DNA of 64,000 nt, taken from Nicotiana tabacum (taxonomy: Eukaryota > Streptophyta > Magnoliopsida > Solanales > Solanaceae). The translations under genes were made by a program, and so were the position numbers. Below the pieces are notes generated by a model that did not search any database, was not told where the DNA came from, and worked only from the letters and a program-made list of their open reading frames with translations. Below, piece after piece: positions 34,578-47,060 of the stretch. Every line of letters starts with the position of its first letter. Position 1 is the first letter of the stretch. The stretch spans positions 197,304,103-197,368,102 of the forward strand of contig NC_134101.1 in the NCBI RefSeq assembly GCF_000715075.1, read 5' to 3'.

Positions 34578-34582
34578 TCTTT

Positions 34583-35918
34583 TAATCCCTTTTTAAATTT
34601 TATTTAAATAAACTTAACAATTTTCAATAAATGTGGATGATTATTTTAATTTATTATTTATAAAAATACTTTGTTTTCCTAAATTGCAACACTAATTTCG
34701 AATTTCCCATAATAGTCTAATTAACTAGAAATTAAAGAGTAATTTATATAATTAAGTATAGAACCTATGTAATGTATATATAAGAATCATTTTAATAATC
34801 TTAGAAATAGTAAATATATTTGTGATTATATAGTGTTAATACTATGCGGTTAATTTACTAATACTTAACTAATTCATAAAAAATGTATGTGTTACTAGAA
34901 AATACTTTAAAAATAATTATCGTAAATTAATAAGTATAAGTGAATTATTTAAAAAGAGAGGGTCAAAATTGGTTGTCAACAAATATCGTACATCATCCAA
35001 CTGAGGCGACATCGCTAGGTATATCCTTATTCTAACAGCAAAATCTTTTCCTAAGACACGGGTTTAGAAAGAGGCGTCTTTAATTCTACTCTAGTCCGAA
35101 CATGTCTTTCCCAAGTATAACATACAAAGTGGGTATTGGTGGCTATACAATTAGCAAATTAAACCTAGAAGTAAAGAAGAAACCTATGATGATAATTCGT
35201 ATTCAAAAAAAGTAATAATCAACAAACATCGGTATTCATGACAATCACAACCCAAGAACTAAAGTACTTAGCCACTCATAACATATTTCTCAAAATAATA
35301 GTTAAAAATCAGAAATGATCGAGAAATAAAAATAGTTGAACTCATTGGCAAATTTGATGTCTCCTACTCTTTGCATGTTTCTTGCCTCAAAAGACGTTTC
35401 ATGGAGTATTTATATGACCTAGGGTGGTTAGAAGGTAGCCCAATACAATCCAAATTCAGACAAGATAACTGTCCTTGCCCGATCATTTTCTTCTGATTAT
35501 CTGTTTTTAGCTAAACAACTAGTTTCTGGGAGGAGGGTTATAGACTCATTCAGGTTGAGACGGACTCTCTAGTTTCTATACAGAAGCTGCACAATGGCTG
35601 GGCGTGAGGATCTGCATTTCAATATTATCCTGAGAATCAGAGAGCTAATGAGAAGACATTGGAGGTGTGAATTGAGATATATTTGGATGGAATGCAATAT
35701 GAAGATGTGTTAGCTAAGCAAAGTATCGGTGTGTATGCCCTCCGCGCGACTAGCGAACGAGCTTGCAGGTCCTTTTTTCTTCTTTTTCTTGGGATGTGTC
35801 ACGTGATGGGGCTGAATTTATTATTTTGCATAAGGCCAACTCCGCTCGTATGCATCTCCCTCGGTGCACGACTAATGGACAAGCTGCCTTAAGCTCTTTC
35901 CTTGTGTCTTTACCTTTT
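34583..35918. other. AT-rich DNA between two retrotransposons
   Basis: No supported gene. 34985-35290 is the second copy of the diverged repeat at about 19650-19930. The short frame at 35683-35892 has no recognised similarity. Confidence 0.5.
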
Positions 35919-35923
35919 GTTTT

Positions 35924-38792
35924 TGTAACAACCTAACCGGTCGTTTTGAGCATTTGCACTTCACTCGCCAATTCTCGGGCATGATAGCCCGTATGATGTA
36001 TTATGACTTATGTAATCGTCGGTTTTAGTTTTCAGGTTAATCGGAACGGATATGGAAGAATGATCCTTAGCTTGAAGCTTAAAACTTGAAAGGTTTAACC
36101 AAGTTTTGACTTTTTAGTAAACGATCTCGAATGTGAATTCTGACGGTTTAGTTAGCCCCGTTAGATTATTTTAAGCTTGGGAGCATGGCCTAAATGTGAT
36201 TTGGAGGCCCGTAGTAGAATTAGGCTTGAATTGGCGAAATTGAAAATTTGGCGATTTTTGGTTCGCAGTGGAAATTTTGATATCGAGATCGGAATGGAAT
36301 TTCGAAAGTTGGAGTAGGTTCGTAGTGTCATTTATGACGTGTGTGCAAAATTTCAAGTCATTCGGACGAGGTTTGGTATATTTCGGCATAGTTTGCGGAA
36401 TTTGGAAGTTTAGAAGTTCTTAAGCTTGAATCCGAGGGTAATTTGGTGTTTTGATGTTGTTTTGAGTGTTTTGAAGGTTCGACTGAGTTCGTATGTTGAT
36501 ATGTGATGTTTTTGTATATTTGGTTGAGGCCTCGAGGGGCTTGGGATGATTTCGGATGGTTAACGGAGAAGTTTGGAAGTGGGATTTTGCAGCTGAAGCT
36601 GCTGCTTCTGATGTTTTCGCACCTATAGAGTGGGGACCATAGGTGCGATGATCGCAGATGCGGAATTTGTCGCATGAGTGGAGGATTTGACTGCACCTGC
36701 AAGCCCGCAGGTGCGAGGCCTGGGACGCAGGTGCGGAAGCTGGAGATTTAAGTGAAATGCACAGATGCGGCCTTTGAACCGTAGGTGCGGTCCCGTAGGT
36801 GCGTGAATTGGGCCGCAGATGCGGAAGTGCTGAGCAGAATGTATAAAAAGGCGCCTTCGCAAATTTTGGTCATTCTTCATCATTTTTCATCCAGATTTGG
36901 AGCTTTTGGGAGCAATTTGAAGAGGGATTCAAAGGGGTTTTCACTGAGGTGAGTAATTTGAACTCTAATACTAGTGATTTTGGTAGTTTTCTATGGTTTA
37001 ATCATGTAATTAGTGGTGATTAAGGGTGAAATGAGGGGTTAGGGCTTGTGATTTTGGAGAGTTTTGATTGAGGGTTTGAGAGGTCATATGGAGTTGGGTT
37101 TTCTTAAATTCGGTATGTATGGACTCATGAGAGGATAAGGATTCTAGTTTTGTGATTATTATCGAATTCCGAGATGTGGGTCCGGGGGTTGGGTTTGGCC
37201 AATTTCTGGAATTTTGATTTAATTTGATAACTTTCGCATGGGCTTTGTTCCTTTAGCATGTATTGATGATATGATTCTGATTTTGGATAGATTCCCGGCG
37301 ATTTGAGGCCGAGTCAAGAGGCAAGGGCATCACAGGTTAGAGTTTTGTCCGGTTTGAGGTAAGTAATGACTCTAAATCTTGTCCCGGGGTTTTACATCAT
37401 TTCACTACTTTGTGGTGATGCACACGCTAGATGACGAGCATGTGGGCGTGCACCATTGGGGATTGTGACTTGGTCCGTCCCTTACCAACTATTAAGTTGC
37501 ATATTTGACTGAAAACTATTTGATAGTGTTGTGCTTTGGAATGTATTACTATGTTTGGGCTGAATGCCATATTTGAACCTTGTGCCAAGCTGTTTGGACT
37601 CTTAGGGGCTTTTTACTATTATTCCTCACTTTTTTTGTTTAATACATGTACTCAGTCATGCTATGCTTTATTGATTTCACAACTCAATCTTATTTACCCC
37701 GTTTTAACGTATAAAAATGATATTTTGGGTTGAGCACCCTGTTTTACTGTTAGCCCGAGTGCCTTGAGAGGTTTCTGACTGAGTGAGGCCGAGGGCCTGT
37801 TTTGTGAGGATATTATGGGATCGGGTTGCGCGCCGCATCAGGTTGTTCTGATTCATTTATGTGAGGCCGAGGACCTGATTGATTTATGCCACAAGTTGGC
37901 TTGTTGTTATGAGGTCGAGGGCCTGACTAATTTATGCCACGAGATGGCTTGTTATAGTGCTTGGGCTGTAGGAGCCCCTCCGGAGTCTAAACACCCCTAG
38001 TGAGTGCGGGTACCCTGAGTAAGTGATAGGATGTTTGCCCGAGGGGCTGATCTTGATACATTTTGTGCCCGAAGGACTGAATACGAGTGATTGTGAGGTA
38101 GTCCAAGGGGCTGGTTCTGATTGATGTTATGCCGGGGGGTGGTTTATGATACATGTCTTGTCAAGGGGCTATTTACGACTTTCATCATTTTTATTTTAAA
38201 TTTCATTGAGTCTCTATTGAAACTATTAGAAAGATGTTTTTTCAAAGGATTTTACTGAAATTGGATTTTAATGAGATGACTTGATTTATATACTATTTTG
38301 GAAACATCATGTTCTTACTGTGGTGTTATGGCGTGGATTATGTATTTTTTGCTGCTCAGTCTTTATTTACTTTTATTACTTACTGAGTTGGTATACTCAC
38401 ATTACTCCATGTATCTTATGTGCAGATTCAGGTATTTCTGAACCCGATAGAGGGTGTTGATTACTCAGTGGCAGGTCCATTAGAGTTAGCAAGGTAGTTG
38501 TCTGGCGTTCGCAGCCTTGCTCTTCTCCCTCTAATCTTCCTTGGACTGTTTTAGTATTTTCCAAACTATGGTAGTCTTTGTTTTATTCAGACCTTAGTAG
38601 ATGCTCGTGACTTGTGACACCCCGATGTTGGGCTTGTGTTTTCTTTCCGCACTTGTTATTTAGGCTCGTATTATTTGATTAATAGTCTAGAACGTTCCTT
38701 TTATGAAATATTAGTTTGATTTGGGATTGTGTCGGCTGGCCTACTTTCACGATAGGCACCATCACGACTGGGTTGGTTTTTGGGTCGTGAAA
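35924..38792 (+). repeat. 5' LTR of the Tekay-type element
   Basis: TGTAACAACC...GTCGTGAAA (the final CA is changed). It contains short repeated motifs: GCAGGTGCGG-like words at 36600-36830, and two ~50 bp units with GAGGCCGAGG..CTGATTGATTTATGCCAC near 37860-37960. The minus-strand frames here are shadows. Confidence 0.92.
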
Positions 38793-38795
38793 AGT

Positions 38796-38807
38796 TGGTA
38801 TCAGAGC
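38796..38807 (+). promoter_or_regulatory. Primer binding site, tRNA-iMet type
   Basis: TGGTATCAGAGC, the standard plant Ty3/Ty1 site complementary to initiator tRNA-Met, 3 bp after the LTR end. Confidence 0.9.
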
Positions 38808-39433
38808 CTAGGTTACATAAGTCTCACGAGTCATGAGCAGGTTTAGTAGAGTCTCGCGGATCGGTACGGAGAGGTCTATACTTATCTTTGAGAGGCTGCA
38901 GAACCTTTAGGCAATCCCACATTCTTAAATTCTTATCATGCGTCATTGATTCAGCCTTAATTGTAACTCTTGAAATTCCTTCCACGCGTTCGTATGCACA
39001 CATGAGCGCTCGATATCAGCTGTGAATCGACGGCTTATGATTCCCTGATCGAGGGGCGAGATGTGATTTATATGTGTTGATGTTGGGCCAGTCTAAAGGA
39101 CTTGAGGCCGGGCTTTGCCGGCAGCATGAGCACTGAGGTGTTGATTGTGTGAGCACGTACTTTTGGATTTATATGTTTGATAGTGACCCTATTAAGGGAA
39201 GTGATGACTGGATGGCTACGTGATGAGTATGATGTGACTGCGAGGTGCGTTCACATGATTTGAATGTGACGAGAATGGTTTGGTTGAGGGTAGAAAGAAT
39301 TATCTGGTTCTTGATTTCCATCGTGATTTGACATATAGCCCCGAGTTGTAGGTGCACAGAAGGATCTTTTCATGTTGTTTAGTTGGGGAGTGAGGTAGAT
39401 TTTATGTCTTGATATGAGTTCAAACTCAGGAAG
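38808..39433 (+). other. Leader of the Tekay-type element
   Basis: Non-coding; no gag start is seen before the nested insertion at 39434. Confidence 0.6.
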
Positions 39434-40102
39434 TGTATACGGTCGAAATCAGAGAGCTCGATTTCGAGGACTTAATGGTACCCCGGGCTCAAGTTCAGGC
39501 AGCACAAAGTAAAGACTAGATCTAACTGGAAAATGCATACCTCGAGGGAGCAAATTGGAGACCCGCCAGGATTTGCCTCGAGGGCAGTACAATTTTGATG
39601 ACACTCAAGAAAGAGCAGGAATTTCTCAAGGACACATGGATCAGGGCATAAATTATGTGATAAGATTTGTACGAAATAGTACGAGTTCGTACTAGGTTGT
39701 TATATAGTTGTACCAATAGAATTCTTTACCATAATTGGGAAGGTACCATATTAGGGTTTTCCCCTCCTATATAAAGGGGACCCCAATCATTTGTAAAGAT
39801 TATCTCATTTACTGCAATAGAACATTCTACTCTGCTTTTCTCATTTACTGTGCTCCATAATTGTTCTTCAGCTTTATTGTTTTTACTTTATTGTTCTTAC
39901 TTCATTTGCTCTTAACTCACCTCGAGGCCCCCGAGATAATCGAGCTCAAGGTCCTCGTTGCTTTAACAACACTAGTTTGGTTCATCAATTCTTCTTACTT
40001 AAACCTAATATTACTTGTATATTCACTAGTATTGGAATAAATCACATATCTTTAAAACCACAAATAACATTTAATTGTTACTCACATTTTTCGAGGTAAA
40101 CA
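39434..40102 (+). repeat. 5' LTR of the nested Tat element
   Basis: 669 bp, TATA-like CCTATATAAAGGGG near 39767. It is followed by GTTCGGCGCCTACCATGGG, the probable primer site, whose tRNA I cannot name. Confidence 0.92.
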
Positions 40103-40221
40103 GTTCGGCGCCTACCATGGGACTAAAGATAATAGTGATTATTTTAGTGCTAGTTTTCTAATAACACACATTATTCTTTACACTTTTTCTTGTCAAAGAT
40201 TCTTTGATTTTAGGCTAAGAT

Positions 40222-41960
40222 ATGTCTATCTCAGCCAACGCACTCGTACATAGAAATGACGGTCTCGAATCCCATGGAGAAAACAATGCAATAGCTGTAG
40301 GGACCGGTGTGCCACCACTAAATCCTGGAGACACTGATGTCGAAGAAAGTGTACACGAAGGGGATCAACCTGATGCTCAAAGGACACAGGCTCAAGGAGA
40401 AAGGGAATTTAATCTAAAAGATATTTTTGAGATGTTGCAAGCACAACAAGTTGTTATCGCCCAGTTGCAGAGTCAGCAACAGACTCCGAGCGTGGCTTGG
40501 CCAGAAACCACTCATCGTGTTGAGCTAACCCTGGAAGATCAAGCAACAATGGCTCTGGGACTAACCCCACCATCATGAGGATGCTCGAAGAGCTTTCCAA
40601 AAGGATCGAGACCGGAGAAAAGAAGATTGAAGAAAATGACAAAAAGGTGGAGACATGCAACTCTAGGTTCGACCAGATACTGGGAGTACCTCCAATTTTG
40701 AAAGGACTGGACTCAAAGAAGTTCGTACAGAAACCATTCCCCTAGAGTGCGACTCCGAAGACCATCCCGAAGAAGTTTCGGATGCTAGACATCCCAAAAT
40801 ACAACGGAACCACTGATCCCAATGAGCACATCACCACATATACTTGTGGAATAAAAGGAAATGATTTGGACGATGATGAGATTGAGTCTGTTTTGCTAAA
40901 AAAGTTTGGGAAAACTCTGTCTAAGGGTGCCATGCTTTGGTACCATAACTTACCCCCAAACTCTATCAATTTATTTGCCATGCTGTCAGACTCGTTTGTA
41001 AAGGCACATGTTGGTGCCATAAAAGTTGCAACAAGGAATTTAGATGTATTCAAAATAAAGCAAAGGGAGAACGAGATGCTGAGGGAATTTGTATCATGTG
41101 TCCAGTCAGAACAAATGGAGTTACCATTGGTCTCCAATGACTGGTCCGTGCAAACCTTCACTCAGGGGCTAAATGAATGAAGTTCGATAGCTTCGAAGCA
41201 GCTTAAGCAAAACTTGATCAAGTATCCCGCCGTGACTTGGGCGGATGTGCATAACAGGTACCAATCAAAAATTAGGGTCGAGGATGACCATTTGGGAGCC
41301 CCCTCGGGCTTAGTTTATCCAAGCATGTTACTAGCAAAGGAGTCAGGAAATGCAGACAGGGCATCAAGGTCGAATAAGGAAAGATACCAGCCAAACGCCG
41401 AAGATCGAAGGAACATTTCAAGGCGTAACATACCTCAGAATGATAGAAGAGCAAACCGAGGTCAAAATTCCCGGGGACTCTTGAGAAAAATCGGGTTTGA
41501 TAGGCACTTGGGACCAGTGGAGGTACCCCGATTATCAGGGTACAACTTCAGTGTCGATGCCTCGAGTATCATCTCAGTCATTGGAAAAATTAGAGATACT
41601 AGATGGCCCAAGCCTATACAGATCGATCCTTCTCAGAAGAACCCCAACTTGATGTGCAAGTATCATGGTACACATGGGCATATGACTGAGGATTGCAGGC
41701 AACTTAGAGAAGAGGTAGACCGGTTGTTCAACGAGGGGCATCTTCGTGAATTTCTCAGTGACCGGGCCAAGAACCATTTTCGAGAAAGAGATGCAAACAT
41801 GAAGAATGAACCTGAAGAACCTCAACATGTCATTCACATGATCATCGGAGGAGTCAACATCCCACAGTTCAAACGTACCAAAGTATCTATCACAAGGGAC
41901 AAGTGGACTCAGGACTATATTCCCGAGGACACCCTCAGATTCAGTGAGGAAGACATCTAG
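40222..41960 (+). pseudogene. Broken gag of the nested Tat element
   Basis: Begins at ATG 40222. The first part ends at TGA 40576; similarity continues in another frame from 40575 (MRMLEELSKRIETGEKKI) with TAG 40743, TGA 41178 and TAG 41958. The capsid core has DIPKYNGTTDPNEH and GAMLWYHNLPPNSI. The nucleocapsid knuckle is CKYHGTHGHMTEDC, with His in place of the second Cys, as is usual in this lineage. It is a capsid protein of the element and is not translatable as it stands. Confidence 0.85.
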
Positions 41961-42600
41961 GCCTTATCTTAGCCTCACAATGATGCACTGGTAATTTCTA
42001 TCCTTTTAAATAAAGTTCAAGTTAAACATGTTCTCGTGGATCCAGGTAGCTCAGCAAGTATAATCAAGTCAAGGGTCGTGGAGCAGCTCGGGTCGCTCGG
42101 TCAAATCATACCAACATCTCGAGTCTTAAATGACTTTAACATGGTAAGTGAAACAACGAAGGCAGAAATCATCCTCCCAGTCAATGTGGCTGGAACCATA
42201 CAAGACACCAAATTTCATGTCATTGAAGGTGACATGAGGTATAATGCTTTGCTCAGAAGGACGTGGATCCATAGCATGAGGGCAGTGCCATCAACCCTTC
42301 ATCAAATGATGAATTTCCCAACAAAGGATGGCATGAAAAAGTATATAGAGAGAGGCATGCAGCTAAGGAGATGTTTGTAGTACACGACTTGGCACTGGTA
42401 TCGACATCATCCGCATCGAAAAAGTCAAAGGACAAATAGGTGGTTAAATAGCAATCACAGCCCATACCCTCGGTTGAGCCCGAGGGACAGGTGGTCGAGG
42501 ACGAAGAAGAAGATTTTCTCATCCCCCGAGACTTCGTTGCCCCGAAGAATCGGATGCGACAAAGTCAACTGTCGAAGAACTCGAGCAGGCCATATTGATT
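41961..42600 (+). pseudogene. Broken protease of the nested Tat element
   Basis: Same frame as gag after the stops at 41958 and 41970. The active-site motif reads DPGSSA near 42036, then YNALLRRTWIHSMRAVPSTLHQ, where the second signature is expected. The frame shifts near 42365. Confidence 0.75.
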
Positions 42601-43897
42601 GAGCATCTTCCATAACGAAAGGTATACCTGGGGACAGAGTTAACCCCCAAACTCAGGAAAAACCTCATTCAATTTCTTATCGATAACATTGATTGTTTTA
42701 CCAGGTCCCACTTAGATATGATAGGGATCCCACCGGAGATAACTACCCATCGACTAAGTATCAATCCCAGATTTAAACAGGTGAAGCAAAAGAGGAGACC
42801 TTAGTCCGAGGTAAAGCATGCATTCATCAAAGAAAAGGTAACCAAACTTCTCAAGATAGGATCCATTAAGGAAGTAAAATATAATGAATGGCTAGCTAAC
42901 GTAGTGGTAGTCCCTAAAAAGGGGAATAAACTTAGAATGTGTGTAGACTACAAAAATTTGAACAAGAATGACCTAAAGATTCTTTATTGTTGCCCAACAT
43001 CGATCGTTTGATTGATGCTACAGCTGGACACGAGATCCTTATTTTTCTCGATGCCTACTCCCAGTACAACCAAATTCAAATGAACCCGAAGGACCATGAA
43101 AAGACTTTACATATTGTTATAGTTTAATGCCCTTCGGGCTAAAAAATGCAGGAGCCACATATCAACGCCTAGTTAATAAGATGTTCGAACATCAAGTAGG
43201 CAAATCCATGGAAGTTTACATTGCTGACATGCTAGTTAAGTCCATGCGCGCAGAGGACCATTTGACCCATTTGCAGGTGATGTTTGATATCCTAAGAAAG
43301 TACAACATGAAGCTCAACCCCAAGAAATGTGCTTTTGGAGTCGGCTCAAGCAAGTTCTTGGGCTTCATGGTGTCGAACAGGGGTATCGATATCAACCTTG
43401 ATAAAATCAAAGCCATCGAAGAAATCACCGTAGTGAACAATGTGAAAGCCGTACAATGGCTGATCAGACGGATAGCTGCCCTAGACCGATTTATCTCAAG
43501 GTCATCAGATCGGAGCCATCATTTCTTTTCCCTACTCAAGAAGAAGAACAACTTCGCATGGACCCCGGAGTGCCAACAAGCCTGGAAGAATTAAAACGGT
43601 ATCTCTCGAGCCCACCCCTGCTCAATACTCTAAAGGAGGATGAAACACTCTACTTGTATTTAGCCGTGTCCGAGGTGGCGGTAAGTGGCGTGTTGGTTCG
43701 AGAAGAGCAAGGTACACAATTTCCTATCTATTATGTGAGTCGTACCCTAGAAAATGCTGAAACCAGGTACCCGCATTTGGAAAAGTTATTTCTTGCATTA
43801 ATAAGCGCATCTAGGAAATTAAAATCATATTTTCAATGCCACCATATATATGTATTGACTACATACCCACTTCGAAATGTCTTGCATAAGCCCGAAT
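42601..43897 (+). pseudogene. Broken RT and first part of RNaseH, nested Tat element
   Basis: RT fragments in changing frames: NEWLANVVVVPKK, MCVDYKNLN, MPFGLKNAGATYQRLV. The catalytic YVDD is replaced by YIAD (43217-43228), so one metal-binding Asp is lost. RNaseH starts in another frame (LYLYLAVSEVAVSGVLVREEQG) and is cut after LRNVLHKPEL by the solo LTR at 43898. Confidence 0.88.
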
Positions 43898-46421
43898 TGT
43901 TACAACCCATATTCATGTACGTTAGTTCATGCCATAAGGTAGTCAACGTAAATCCATGAAGATATTATCTTTAATATGATAAGAAGTTAATTCTATTAGT
44001 CTTAAATGATACAAAGGTGTATAAGGGTGGTTAACAAGTATTAGAAGTTAAACGAATCAAGGATGTTGTCAGCCATATTTTCGGGTAAACCTAGAGGTGA
44101 TTAATACACTCAAGAGGTCGTGTTTTAAGGTATTTAATCATATCCGTATCATAAGTCTTGAAGTCAAACGAGTTATGAAACAAAGGTCGACAAAAGTTGT
44201 CGCAACTTAGGTTCATAATTTTACTTAAACATTAGGTCACATATTACTAAGATTTTCTCTCAATTTACAAAGAATTATGGGGTGATCTACCCACAAATTA
44301 AAAACCTATGAGTTTAGTTTCCAATGCATTAAACCGTTTGTCAATAAGACATCGGAGTAGAGAGATATAGGCTTTTTTGCGATACTGCACAAGCTGCTAG
44401 GTGACAAGTAGGTGTGTCACCTACTTGGTTAAATGATAGCCCAAAAATAGAAAGTTTCAGGTCGGCAAAAGAGCCCATTTAAAGGGTTATCTCCTTAAAT
44501 ATAACCCTCATTATATATCACAAATAATCAGACCTAAACCCCTGCAAGCTTTCTCCCAAAAATTATCCACAAACCCTAATCGATTTTACCTCTCTTTCAA
44601 GTTCTAATTGGGAATAAAACCTAGAGCTTGAAGAACCAAGGGAAGGGCTGAGTTATCCAACAAGTAATGTAAGTTTACTGCTCTCTTTCATACATTTTTC
44701 TGCTTTGAATTCATGTTAATTCATTCTATACATGTAAGAACTCACGGGACGATGATCGGAAGCCGTGAGTTCGAGTTATTCACTTGTAGCAGACTGTTTT
44801 GTGGACTGTTTTGTGTTGTTGTTGGGCTGCATATTTTACTACTGTTTTGTGGAGTTTTTGAGGAGGAAGAGTGTGGATAAACACCATATAGATGTAGGGT
44901 TGTGGGCTGGTAGTTCTTCGTAATATTTCCGGGTCGTTTGACACGACTACGGTGGCCGTCGTATGTATGAAGTGATTAGGTTGTGGGTGTACTGCTTTGG
45001 GAGGCTCAATATGATTATTATTGATGTTGTTTGGGATGTTTGGTGATTGTTTTGAATGGTGTGAATTCATATATATAGGGGAGGTGTTGTCTGTTTCATC
45101 GTAAAATAGGTTGTGGTCGATACATAATAGTTATGATGCTTAAATGATAACGATAGTATCGTTTCTCTTATTGTAGACTAAGGAGTCCTGACAATTGCAT
45201 AGATTGAGATGTGGCAGTATATATAAGGTATATGAGGCTATCACTTTCCTTCTTTTGCACGACTCCAATTGTACATAATGTAATGAACGAGCTTCCAAAG
45301 ATACTCTACTCTTAGAAGCTAGCAGTACTTACATTGTTTCCCCTCTTATGGAATGATTGATGTTAGTGTTGCTTCTCTTATTCGTATGTTATCAATGTTG
45401 TTGGTACTTCCTGATTCTTATAAGGTTTATAGTGAAGAGTTAGTCCTAATAATGTGTACAGAGGATACCGACCTTACGTCACTCCGAAAGGTTTAGAACG
45501 TAATTCCATGAGTCGAGCATGCATTATATATATGTATCTATTTTACTCTACCGAGCCGCACTATAGTCGGTCGGGTACGGCACCTATTGTGCAACCACTG
45601 ATCAGTTGGGTTTTACCGAGCTCCACGTAGCCGGGTACAATACTACCGAGCCTTATGATGGCCGAGTAAATTTTTTACCGAGCCTATTACGGCCGGGTAC
45701 GATATGATGATGATGATGATGCCCACAGAGGCTTATGTTTTAAAAGTTTATATACATATACATATGTATCATGCATTTCATGTCAGTAGCCCTCAGAGGT
45801 ACGCAGATGTTACAAGTTGTATATTCTCTATCCCTGCTTACATTACTATTCGTACTTATGGTTCCCTTCCTTACATACTCAGTACTTTATTCATACTGAC
45901 GTCCTTTTATTTGTGGACGCTGCATGTCGTGTTGCAGGTCCTGATAGATAGGCAGGTGCAGCTCCCCCACCATAGTAGGCTGTCCAGTTTAGCGGTGATT
46001 GGCGAGATCCCTTCTCTGAACTTGTTGTGGTCTTGGTATGCATTTTTGTTATAGACATTATGGGTATGTCAGGGCCCTGTTTCAGCTATGTTGCAGCACT
46101 TATGTTCCTTTAGAGGCTCATAGACAGGTGTCGACTCATGTATAGTTTGGTATGCCTTGTCAGCTGAATTTTTATTGTATAGTCTTTCATGGCAGCGTGG
46201 TAGCTCGTACCTTATATATAGTTTCTTGATTGTCTAGTTATCCCATGTTATGTATGTTCATACCATCATATTTTATTGTTGGTTGTCCCTGATCCATGTC
46301 TACCATTTATATTGATCTCGTCAGCCCTAAAAGATAATAAAGAAAGTTAGATAAAATGTACGTTGGTGCTCGGCAAGTATGGCCAGGTGCTAGTCATGGC
46401 CCTCCAGTTTGGGTCGGGACA
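43898..46421 (+). mobile_element. Solo LTR inserted in RNaseH of the nested Tat element
   Basis: TGTTACAACC...GGGTCGGGACA, 2524 bp, with TG...CA ends and a perfect duplication CGAAT at 43893-43897 and 46422-46426. Removing it joins HKPEL to LAKWAIELGGYDIEYQ-type pol sequence. No internal domain, primer site or second LTR is present, so this is a product of LTR-LTR recombination. Inside are four diverged ACCGAGC...GGCCGGGTAC units (45548-45702) and an ATG/GAT microsatellite (45703-45722), which explains the Met-rich frame there. Confidence 0.93.
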
Positions 46422-46426
46422 CGAAT

Positions 46427-47060
46427 TATCGCACAGATTGGCTAAATGGGCCATCGAACTTGGAGGTATGATATTGAATATCAGCTTCGAATGACTATCA
46501 AATCTCAAATTTTGGCAGACTTCGTGGCCGATTTCGCGCCCATCCTCATACCCGAAGTAGAAAAGGAACTCCTGCTGAAAAAGGGTACATCATCGGGAGT
46601 ATGGACTCTCTTCACAGATGGTGCCTCAAATGTGAAAGGATCCGGGCTCGGCATCATTTTAAAATCGCCTACGGGCAGTGTCATTAGGCAATCTATCAAA
46701 ACTTCTAAATTGACTAACAATGAGGCCGAGTATGAGGCCATGATTACAGGTCTCAAACTAGCCAAGGGCCTTGGAGCAAAGGTCATCGAGGCAAAGTGTG
46801 ATTCCCTTTTGGTAGTAAATCAAGTAAATGGGAGCTTTGTGGTTCGAGACGACCAAATGCAGAGGTACTTAGAAAAACTTCAAGTGACATTGCACCATTT
46901 CAAGGAATGGACACTGGACCATGTACCTCAAGAACAGAATAGCGAGGTCAATGCACTTGCAAAATTGGGGTCAATGGTTGAAGAAGATGATATCATCCTG
47001 GGGAACCGTCGTCCAACTATCGAGGTCGGTGGTCGAAGAAGGCCATGCAGAAACTGATTC
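46427..47060 (+). pseudogene. End of RNaseH and archaeal-type RNaseH, nested Tat element
   Basis: After the solo LTR the sequence resumes with KSQILADFVADF, then the second RNaseH: LFTDGASNVKGSGLG, NNEAEYEAMITGLKLA, CDSLLVVNQVNG and VNALAKLGS. The expected Asp and Glu residues are in place, and this stretch has no stop until ~47057. Confidence 0.85.

Noticed and set aside
35683..35892. 69-codon frame between retrotransposons
   Set aside because: No similarity, no promoter or splice context.
40103..40122. Named tRNA for the primer site of the nested Tat element
   Set aside because: GTTCGGCGCCTACCATGGG is in the right place, but I could not match it to a tRNA 3' end with confidence.
45704..46054. 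Met-rich frame in the solo LTR
   Set aside because: The Met run is a microsatellite, and the rest is LTR sequence.
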